Made by a program: the position numbers and the translations under genes. The notes beneath the pieces are model-generated. The model had not been told where the DNA came from. It did no database searches and saw nothing but the letters and a program-made list of their open reading frames with translations. Positions 1 to 6,580 of a DNA stretch of 6,580 nucleotides are shown piece by piece (position 1 is the stretch's first letter; each line of letters begins with the position of its first letter). This DNA comes from Burkholderiales bacterium (GTDB taxonomy: Bacteria; Pseudomonadota; Gammaproteobacteria; Burkholderiales; Burkholderiaceae_A), in contig JAURCW010000069.1 of assembly GCA_030828265.1 (NCBI GenBank), positions 1 to 6,580 of the forward strand, given 5' to 3'.

Positions 1-11
1 GCTCTAACCGC

Positions 12-689
12 TTAAGTTTCGGGCCTCGACTCGGGCCATTGGGCAAGAACTGAGCGATGGGCAGAGACCTTATCCCCAACAGACACCTCTGATCGTGATC
101 CCTCGGGAAGGAAGATGTCGACCCGCGAGCCAAAGCGAATAAAGCCATAACGTGCGCCGCGCCCAAGCTGATCCCCTTCCTCAACATAACAGAGGATTCG
201 ACGCGCAATAAGACCTGCCACCTGCACACAGGTGAGGCGGCGACCTAGCGAGTCAGCCAAAACAATAAGGTTACGCTCATTCTCAAGAGAAGCCTTATCA
301 AGCGCGGCGTTTAAGAATCGTCCCGGAAAATACTGCACATGCTTCACCTGACCCGCGATGGGAGAACGGTTAGAATGCACATTAAAAACATTCATGAAGA
401 CACTGATTTTCAATGACATTTCATTTGTTACCGGATCGCGCTCGGGGCCCACATAAACAATGCGGCCATCGGCGGGCGAGGCAATGGCATCGGGGTCGGA
501 CGGTCCTGTACGCGGAGGATCGCGAAAGAACTGAATGACGAAAACTGCAATAACCCACAGGGGAATGGCGGCCAAGTCGGCACCGAGTCCGGTGACGATG
601 ACAGCAAGGCTGACCGAGAGGGCAACAAACCCCCAGCCCTCTTTCGCAATAATGGGATGGGGGTACCGCTGAATATCAGGTGAATTCAA
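12..689 (-). CDS. psd: Phosphatidylserine decarboxylase proenzyme (short PSD-A type), TTG start
   Basis: Converts phosphatidylserine to phosphatidylethanolamine at the inner membrane using a self-made pyruvoyl cofactor. The 225-residue product has the length of the short proteobacterial PSD-A form. After a conserved N-terminal RYPHPIIAKEGW (residues 8-19) come two hydrophobic segments at about 20-36 and 39-54, then FFRDPPR. The catalytic core shows PADG (Asp74), NVFNVHSNRSP (His105), FLNAALDKAS-ENERN (126-140) and the self-cleavage site RFGSR, where cutting between Gly187 and Ser188 would leave the small alpha chain with the pyruvoyl group. The start is inferred: the conserved N-terminus begins right after a TTG codon, the next in-frame ATG is residue 91, inside the core, and only a weak AAGAA lies upstream. 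The TTG is 8 bases past the ilvC stop, so translation is probably coupled to ilvC on the ilv message. The identity is secure from motifs; the exact start is less so. Confidence 0.95.
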   Translation of the reverse strand: MNSPDIQRYPHPIIAKEGWGFVALSVSLAVIVTGLGADLAAIPLWVIAVFVIQFFRDPPRTGPSDPDAIASPADGRIVYVGPERDPVTNEMSLKISVFMNVFNVHSNRSPIAGQVKHVQYFPGRFLNAALDKASLENERNLIVLADSLGRRLTCVQVAGLIARRILCYVEEGDQLGRGARYGFIRFGSRVDIFLPEGSRSEVSVGDKVSAHRSVLAQWPESRPET

Positions 690-697
690 GATAACGA

Positions 698-2244
<1,547 letters not shown>

Positions 2245-2264
2245 TGTTCTTATCCTTATCTGGC

Positions 2265-3983
2265 CTAGAGCTCTTCAGCGCCTAAGAGCATCTCGGTAAG
2301 ACCTTTACCCGACTGCACCATGGGCCAGACGTTTTCTGTTTGGTCGGTAATGAAGTCCATAAAGACGAGCCGGTCTTTCAGAGCGAACGCCTCGCGCACA
2401 GCGCCTTCCACGTCAGCCGGCTTATCAATGCGCATGCCCACATGACCATAGGACTCGGCCAGCTTTACAAAATCGGGCAAGGAATCCATGTAGCTCTCTG
2501 AGTAACGGCTTCCGTACTCAATTTCTTGCCACTGGCGAACCATGCCCAGGTAACGGTTATTGAGGTTCACAATTTTGATGGGAAGACGGTACTGCTGGCA
2601 GGTGGAGAGCTCTTGAATACACATTTGAATGGAGGCCTCCCCCGTGATGCAAACCGCCTCCGCCTCGGGGTTGGCAAACTTCACGCCCATGGCGTAGGGC
2701 AGCCCTACCCCCATGGTGCCAAGGCCACCGGAGTTGATCCAGCGCCTCGGCTTATCAAACTTATAGTACTGGGCGGCCCACATTTGATGCTGGCCTACGT
2801 CGGAGGTCACGAAGGCATCGCCCTTGGTATGACGCCAGACAGCCTCCACAACCGACTGGGGCTTGATGAAGGTGTCGCTGGTTTTATACGCCAGGCAGTC
2901 TTTGGTGCGCCACTGCTCAATCTGTGCCCACCAGTTTGAAAGGCCCGGCGAGCTAGGCTTTTCGCCGGGCTTAATGGACTCTTTCAGAATGGACAGAAGC
3001 TCAACCATCACTTCTTTCACATCGCCCACGATGGGGACATCCACCTTCACCCGCTTGGAAATGGACGAGGGGTCGATGTCGATGTGAATAATTTTTCGCG
3101 GATTCTGAGCAAAGTGCTTGGGGTTGCCAATCACGCGGTCATCGAAGCGGGCACCAATAGCAATAAGAACATCGCAGTTCTGCATGGACATATTGCACTC
3201 ATAGGTTCCGTGCATGCCGGGCATGCCAAGAAACTTTTTGTCGGTGGCCTTGTAGGCTCCCAGGCCCATAAGCGTATTGGTGCAGGGGTAGCCAAGGAGA
3301 TCGACCAGCTCGTTGAGCTCACGCGAGGCATTGGCAAGAATAACGCCACCCCCGGTGTAGATCATGGGGCGCTCGGCCGAGAGGATCATCTGCGCAGCCT
3401 TGCGGATTTGCCCGGAATGGCCCTTCACCACAGGGTTGTAGGAGCGCATGCTGATGGTCTGCGGGTATTCGTACTTGCACTTGGCCACCGTGATGTCTTT
3501 GGGTACATCAACAAGCACCGGGCCCGGTCGGCCCGTGCTGGCAAGGTGAAAGGCCTTCTTCATGGTGACCGCGAGGTCTTTCACGTCCTTAACCAGAAAG
3601 TTATGCTTCACGCAAGGCCGAGTAATGCCCACTGTGTCGCACTCTTGGAAGGCATCCAGACCAATGGCATGGGTAGGTACCTGGCCGCTAATGATGACCA
3701 TGGGGACCGAGTCCATGTAGGCTGTGGCAATACCAGTTACGGCGTTGGTTACCCCTGGGCCACTGGTCACAATGCAGACGCCAACCTTTTCGCTTGAGCG
3801 CGCATAGGCGTCGGCCGCATGAACGGCCGCCTGCTCATGGCGCACAAGAATATGCTGAATTGTTTTTTGTTTAAATATTTCGTCGTAAATGTAGAGAACG
3901 GCTCCGCCGGGGTAGCCAAAGAGATGCTCTACTTTTTCTTCCTGGAGGCAACGCACCAGGATTTCTGCGCCAGTCAATTCCAT
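2265..3983 (-). CDS. ilvI: Acetolactate synthase catalytic (large) subunit, AHAS III-like
   Basis: Thiamine-diphosphate and FAD enzyme that condenses two pyruvates to 2-acetolactate, or pyruvate with 2-ketobutyrate, as the first common step of isoleucine/valine synthesis. The 572 residues match the IlvI/AHAS III family. Domains in order: N-terminal pyrimidine-binding domain with FGYPGGAVLYIYDE and the catalytic glutamate in RHEQAA (Glu50), the TSGPGVTN loop (73-80) and the SGQVPTHAIGLDAFQE stretch; a central FAD-binding domain with IYTGGG and GARFDDRVIGNP; and a C-terminal pyrophosphate-binding domain with TSDVGQHQMWAAQYY, INSGGLGTMGVGLPYA and GEASIQM (448-454) leading to NLNN (473-476). I chose the ATG at 3983 over an in-frame GTG at 4031 because it gives the canonical MELTGAEIL N-terminus and has AGGA 9 bases upstream. 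The gene opens the ilvI-ilvH-ilvC-psd unit behind a long structured leader. It may be annotated ilvB elsewhere. Confidence 0.97.
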   Translation of the reverse strand: MELTGAEILVRCLQEEKVEHLFGYPGGAVLYIYDEIFKQKTIQHILVRHEQAAVHAADAYARSSEKVGVCIVTSGPGVTNAVTGIATAYMDSVPMVIISGQVPTHAIGLDAFQECDTVGITRPCVKHNFLVKDVKDLAVTMKKAFHLASTGRPGPVLVDVPKDITVAKCKYEYPQTISMRSYNPVVKGHSGQIRKAAQMILSAERPMIYTGGGVILANASRELNELVDLLGYPCTNTLMGLGAYKATDKKFLGMPGMHGTYECNMSMQNCDVLIAIGARFDDRVIGNPKHFAQNPRKIIHIDIDPSSISKRVKVDVPIVGDVKEVMVELLSILKESIKPGEKPSSPGLSNWWAQIEQWRTKDCLAYKTSDTFIKPQSVVEAVWRHTKGDAFVTSDVGQHQMWAAQYYKFDKPRRWINSGGLGTMGVGLPYAMGVKFANPEAEAVCITGEASIQMCIQELSTCQQYRLPIKIVNLNNRYLGMVRQWQEIEYGSRYSESYMDSLPDFVKLAESYGHVGMRIDKPADVEGAVREAFALKDRLVFMDFITDQTENVWPMVQSGKGLTEMLLGAEEL

Positions 3984-3992
3984 ATGTTTCGG

Positions 3993-3996
3993 TCCT
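3993..3996 (-). promoter_or_regulatory. Ribosome binding site of ilvI
   Basis: AGGA ends 9 bases before the ATG at 3983, in the context TTTAGGACCGAAACATATG. It decides the start of ilvI in favour of this ATG and against the GTG at 4031, which has no such site and would add residues unlike the family N-terminus. The AG of this site is also part of the TAG that closes a 42-codon reading frame in the leader. Confidence 0.7.
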
Positions 3997-4024
3997 AAAC
4001 AGTTCCAGAGTTCCCTGCCCGCCG

Positions 4025-4050
4025 GTGCCACCGAGCAAACTCGGCGACAC
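4025..4050 (-). promoter_or_regulatory. Leader hairpin 3, 11-bp stem with UUUG loop
   Basis: In the transcript GTGTCGCCGAG and CTCGGTGGCAC flank a four-base TTTG loop. All 11 positions pair (nine Watson-Crick pairs plus two G-U pairs), and beyond one U-C mismatch the pairs C-G, U-G and G-C can extend the stem. It ends 41 bases before the ilvI ATG. The region after it is not U-rich, so it is not an intrinsic terminator. It is the strongest local fold in the window and the best single candidate for a regulatory or stabilising element. Confidence 0.6.
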
Positions 4051-4084
4051 AGACCTTGGTACGGGGCCTTTGAGCTGATGGATC

Positions 4085-4118
4085 GTGGACGGAAGGCCTT
4101 TTTGGGGCCACCGTCAAC
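4085..4118 (-). promoter_or_regulatory. Leader hairpin 2, two-part stem
   Basis: In the transcript GACGG pairs with CCGTC, and inside it GGCC pairs with GGCC around a CCAAAAA loop, separated by a small asymmetric bulge (U against UU). Outside, after a U-C mismatch, two more pairs can form (GU with AC). The CTGAT/ATCAG helix (4134-4130 with 4079-4075) could close around this hairpin. Because GGCC is self-complementary and recurs at about 4068-4065, alternative pairings are possible. Its role is unknown. Confidence 0.5.
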
Positions 4119-4136
4119 GGCATTCCTCTATCAGTC

Positions 4137-4160
4137 GCTTGCCAATGGTTTTTAGCAAGC
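4137..4160 (-). promoter_or_regulatory. Inverted repeat at the predicted transcription start (leader hairpin 1 or operator)
   Basis: GCTTGC and GCAAGC form perfect 6-base arms around a 12-base spacer. The first arm falls on or next to the predicted +1, just after the -10 box. It could be a 5'-terminal mRNA hairpin, which can protect a message from decay, or a dimeric repressor operator overlapping the start. The sequence does not decide between these, and the arms are short enough that chance is possible. Confidence 0.35.
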
Positions 4161-4165
4161 CCTAG

Positions 4166-4194
4166 ATGATAGGTGGCTGTAATTATTCGGTCAA
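4166..4194 (-). promoter_or_regulatory. Sigma-70 promoter for the ilv operon
   Basis: The -35 box TTGACC (4194-4189) and the -10 box TATCAT (4171-4166) each match the sigma-70 consensus at five of six positions, with an optimal 17-base spacer. The predicted start is near 4159. It lies about 40 bases past the end of the RDD gene and is the only good promoter I find in the gap before ilvI. The position and near-consensus match support it as the operon promoter. Confidence 0.7.
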
Positions 4195-4232
4195 ATTGAT
4201 TAGGGAAAACCGGGTTGCGAAACAGCCGATTC

Positions 4233-4751
4233 CTAAACGCGATGAATAAGCTGGGTACCCGCCATGAGATCGTGCAGGGTTTGACGGTCGCGCCGAAAGA
4301 GCGCTACAAGCAGCCAGAGCCCTGACACCAGGCTTAGCGTCGCCCAGAAAAATCGACGAAGTGCCTGACCCCGGCTTATAGGGCCTCCCGACTGGCGGTC
4401 AATAACCAGAATATGCAAAGTCTGCATGGGAAGCGTCACCCGCCCTCGGCTCCAGCCCCAGACGAAATAGGCCGCAATGGCACTGTAGACACAGACCTGA
4501 AGGCCAATTCGGCGTAAAAGCTCTGCACTGGCCGATTGGCCAACCTCGGCCTCGGCCGCGGCCTCAGGCGGTGGGCTTCCGGTTAGCACGGTGTAAATGA
4601 AGGCCACCACGAGCACCGGCCCCACAAGCAGAAACACCTCGTAGCCCATGCTGACAAACCGGCGCCAGATGGAGACAAACCGACGCTGGTCGGCAGGCAC
4701 TGGCGCCAGCCACTGGCTGCGCGAGGACGTATTAGTGGACGATTCGCTCAA
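4233..4751 (-). CDS. RDD-family integral membrane protein of unknown function
   Basis: Small inner-membrane protein. RDD domains have been linked to transport in a few bacteria, but no function is assignable here. Numbered from the TTG at 4751 (172 residues): a hydrophilic Ser/Thr-rich tail at 1-28; [10 protein letters not shown] at 29-38, the first RDD signature with Glu in place of the usual Asp; membrane segments at about 35-57, 82-100 and 134-152; [10 protein letters not shown] at about 101-110; and the C-terminal [13 protein letters not shown] signature at 154-166. The start is uncertain. TTG 4751 has AGAGGGG 10 bases upstream and would overlap clpB by 20 bases. GTG 4700 avoids overlap but has no visible binding site, and ATG 4649 would cut off the conserved WRR. 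The YE form and the [15 protein letters not shown] core resemble betaproteobacterial RDD proteins often found near ilv genes (from memory). It may be read through from clpB. Confidence 0.8.
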   Translation of the reverse strand: MSESSTNTSSRSQWLAPVPADQRRFVSIWRRFVSMGYEVFLLVGPVLVVAFIYTVLTGSPPPEAAAEAEVGQSASAELLRRIGLQVCVYSAIAAYFVWGWSRGRVTLPMQTLHILVIDRQSGGPISRGQALRRFFWATLSLVSGLWLLVALFRRDRQTLHDLMAGTQLIHRV

Positions 4752-6580
4752 AAGACAGCTGCCCCTCTTTAAGGTCGACGGGAATGACATCGTTGGGGCC
4801 GAACTTGCCTTCCAGAATGAGCTTGGCCACCGGGTTCTCAATGCGCGACTGAATGGCCAGCCTTAACGGACGCGCGCCGAATAGGGGATCAAAGCCCACC
4901 TTGGCAATTTCGTCAAGCGCTTCCTCGGAGACCTCCAGCTGCATGTCCCGCTCCGCTAGGCGGGCAGCCAGACGCTGCAACTGAATACCTGCGATGCGTC
5001 GAACATGATCCTGGCCGAGCGCGTGGAACACCACAATCTCATCGATTCGATTAATAAACTCGGGCCGGAAATGGTTCTTCACCTCGACCATCACCGCGTC
5101 TTTAATGTCACCAAGGGGCTGGCCCGACATGCGCTGAATTTCGTGGGAACCAAGGTTGGAGGTCATGACCACGACGGTGTTACGGAAATCAACCGTGCGA
5201 CCCTGACCGTCGGTAAGCCTACCGTCGTCGAGCACCTGAAGCAGCACGTTAAAGACATCGGGGTGAGCCTTTTCCACCTCATCCAGCAGAATAACGCTGT
5301 AGGGCTTACGCCTTACGGCCTCGGTCAGCGTTCCCCCTTGGTCGTAGCCCACATAGCCCGGGGGCGCGCCAATAAGACGGGAAACGGAATGCTTTTCCAT
5401 GAACTCACTCATGTCAATTCGAACCAGGTGGTCCTCGGAGTCAAATAGGAACTGGGCAAGCGCCTTACAGAGCTCGGTCTTGCCAACACCTGTGGGGCCA
5501 AGAAACAGAAAGGAGCCATAAGGCCGGTTGGGGTCAGACAGACCTGCACGGGATCGCCGAATGGCATCGGCCACCAGGGTGACGGCCTCATCCTGACCCA
5601 CGAGCCGGTTGTGCAAGGTTGTCTCCATGTCCAAGAGCTTTTCACGCTCGCCCTGCATCATCCGACTTACCGGAATACCCGTAGCCCGCGAGACCACCTC
5701 GGCAATTTCTTCAGCACCCACCTGCGTGCGCAAAAGCTTGGGACGCTGGGAGGCGGCCTCGCGCCCACCCTTGCTGGCAATGTCGTCTGCAGTTTTTAGC
5801 TTGGCCTCAAGCTCGGGCAGCCGGCCGTATTGCAGCTCCGACACCTTCTGCCAGTCACCTTTACGTGTGTGCTGCTCGATTTCGAGCTTGACGCGTTCAA
5901 TGTCCTCTTTGATGAACTGCGTGCCCTGAACCGCCATTTTCTCGGCACGCCATATTTCTTCAAGGTCGGCCGCCTCTCGCTCAAGACGACCAATCTCTTC
6001 TTCAATGAGGTCGAAACGTTTCTTCGAGGCATCGTCTTTTTCTTTGCGTACGGCCTCACGCTCAATTTTTAACTGGATCAGCCGTCGGTCGAGTTTGTCC
6101 ATGGACTCGGGCTTGGAGTCAATCTCCATTTTGATGCGGCTTGCGGCCTCGTCGATGAGATCGATGGCCTTATCGGGCAAGAAACGATCGGTAATGTACC
6201 GGTTTGAAAGTTCTGCCGCTGCAACAATGGCCGGGTCGGTAATCTCAACGCCGTGGTGAAGCTCATAACGCTCTTGAAGGCCGCGAAGAATGGCAATGGT
6301 GGCCTCGACCGTGGGCTCCCCGACGATCACCTTCTGAAAACGTCGCTCAAGGGCGGCATCTTTTTCGATGTACTTGCGGTATTCATCGAGCGTTGTCGCA
6401 CCGATGCAATGCAGCTCGCCACGCGACAAGGCGGGCTTCAACATATTGCCGGCGTCCATGGCGCCTTCGGCCTTACCCGCGCCAACCATGGTGTGAATCT
6501 CATCGATGAAGACGATGGGATGACCACCCTGCTCGGACATGGCAGCAACGTCTTTCAGCACGGCTTTCAGACGCTCTTCA
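4732..6580 (-). CDS. clpB: ClpB disaggregase (Hsp100), C-terminal two thirds, cut by the window edge
   Basis: Hexameric cytosolic AAA+ chaperone that pulls polypeptides out of aggregates together with DnaK. About 615 codons are visible; by alignment from memory with the 857-residue E. coli protein, about 250 N-terminal residues, including the N domain and the first Walker A, lie beyond 6580. Present in order: the first ATPase domain from [10 protein letters not shown] through Walker B IVFIDE (6516-6499), [15 protein letters not shown] and the ERRFQKV arginine-finger region; the coiled-coil middle domain with [12 protein letters not shown] and charged heptads (about 6120-5750), which marks ClpB rather than ClpA or ClpC; the second ATPase domain with Walker A GPTGVGKT (5499-5476), pore loop GYVG, Walker [17 protein letters not shown] and sensor-2 GAR. 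The frame is open throughout and ends at a TAA. Transcription presumably starts at a heat-shock promoter outside the window. Confidence 0.97.
   Translation of the reverse strand, partial: EERLKAVLKDVAAMSEQGGHPIVFIDEIHTMVGAGKAEGAMDAGNMLKPALSRGELHCIGATTLDEYRKYIEKDAALERRFQKVIVGEPTVEATIAILRGLQERYELHHGVEITDPAIVAAAELSNRYITDRFLPDKAIDLIDEAASRIKMEIDSKPESMDKLDRRLIQLKIEREAVRKEKDDASKKRFDLIEEEIGRLEREAADLEEIWRAEKMAVQGTQFIKEDIERVKLEIEQHTRKGDWQKVSELQYGRLPELEAKLKTADDIASKGGREAASQRPKLLRTQVGAEEIAEVVSRATGIPVSRMMQGEREKLLDMETTLHNRLVGQDEAVTLVADAIRRSRAGLSDPNRPYGSFLFLGPTGVGKTELCKALAQFLFDSEDHLVRIDMSEFMEKHSVSRLIGAPPGYVGYDQGGTLTEAVRRKPYSVILLDEVEKAHPDVFNVLLQVLDDGRLTDGQGRTVDFRNTVVVMTSNLGSHEIQRMSGQPLGDIKDAVMVEVKNHFRPEFINRIDEIVVFHALGQDHVRRIAGIQLQRLAARLAERDMQLEVSEEALDEIAKVGFDPLFGARPLRLAIQSRIENPVAKLILEGKFGPNDVIPVDLKEGQLSFERIVH

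Larger units (their letters stand above)
3984..4160 (-). promoter_or_regulatory. Structured 5' leader of the ilvI-ilvH-ilvC-psd transcript
   Basis: About 175 nt lie between the predicted transcription start and the ilvI ATG. Read as RNA it folds by eye into a 5' hairpin (4160-4137), a long-range helix CTGAT/ATCAG (4134-4130 with 4079-4075) that encloses a second hairpin (4118-4085), and a very regular third hairpin (4050-4025). About 40 nt with the ribosome binding site then follow before the start codon. Such a leader is more than a simple UTR and suggests cis control of ilv expression. Conserved RNA motifs upstream of ilv genes have been described in proteobacteria (I recall one named ilvH from betaproteobacteria), but I cannot test whether this is one. 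There is no U-tract directly after any of the hairpins, so classical transcription attenuation is not evident. No function is proven. Confidence 0.45.

Noticed and set aside
4000..4020. Imperfect direct repeat GGGAACTC / GGAACTG just before the ilvI ribosome site
   Set aside because: Only six bases are shared, with two copies; this is within chance and no binding motif is recognised.
3984..4031. Upstream GTG start that would add 16 residues to ilvI
   Set aside because: The extension has no ribosome site, starts inside hairpin 3, and does not resemble the family N-terminus, while the ATG at 3983 has AGGA at 9 bases and gives the canonical MELTGAEIL.
4195..4235. Terminator after the RDD gene
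   Set aside because: GGAA and TTCC with nearby CGG/CCG segments can be paired only with mismatches, and no U-tract follows a stable stem, so I cannot support a terminator here.

Overview
This window is chromosomal core-metabolism DNA. Every gene I can support reads on the minus strand, so transcription runs from the right end to the left end. The organism is most likely a betaproteobacterium, probably in Burkholderiales. I base this on the look of the proteins (acetolactate synthase with a GEASIQMCIQEL cofactor motif and a TENVWPM C-terminus, a short Psd containing RYPHPIIAKEGW, a class I KARI of 338 residues) and on the gene order ilvI-ilvH-ilvC-psd, which I know from that class. The assignment is from memory of the families, not from a search. 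Base composition is moderate in GC with no abrupt change, and I see nothing that suggests recent transfer.

Layout, in transcription order. The right third (6580 to 4732) is the C-terminal two thirds of the disaggregase ClpB, cut by the window edge. A small RDD-family membrane protein follows, probably overlapping or abutting the end of clpB (about 4751 to 4233). Next comes a gene-free stretch of about 250 bases (4232 to 3984). It holds a near-consensus sigma-70 promoter and a predicted 5' leader of about 175 nt with three convincing hairpins. The acetohydroxyacid synthase genes ilvI (3983 to 2265) and ilvH (2244 to 1753) follow, then ketol-acid reductoisomerase ilvC (1714 to 698). Last is phosphatidylserine decarboxylase psd (689 to 12), which starts with TTG only 8 bases after ilvC. 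Eleven bases remain to the left of psd; in relatives pssA and leuA often follow, but that cannot be seen here.

How the genes fit together. IlvI and IlvH form acetohydroxyacid synthase, the valine-sensitive first common step of isoleucine/valine synthesis, and IlvC performs the second. Psd makes phosphatidylethanolamine and appears to share the ilv message, so a phospholipid gene would ride on an amino-acid-controlled transcript. ClpB is protein quality control and probably has its own heat-shock promoter outside the window. The RDD protein has no known function.

I found no mobile element, CRISPR array, tRNA, rRNA or defence system. The part most worth a second look is the structured leader in front of ilvI, including a weak 42-codon ORF whose stop codon overlaps the ilvI ribosome binding site. 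The rest is ordinary, well-preserved housekeeping sequence.
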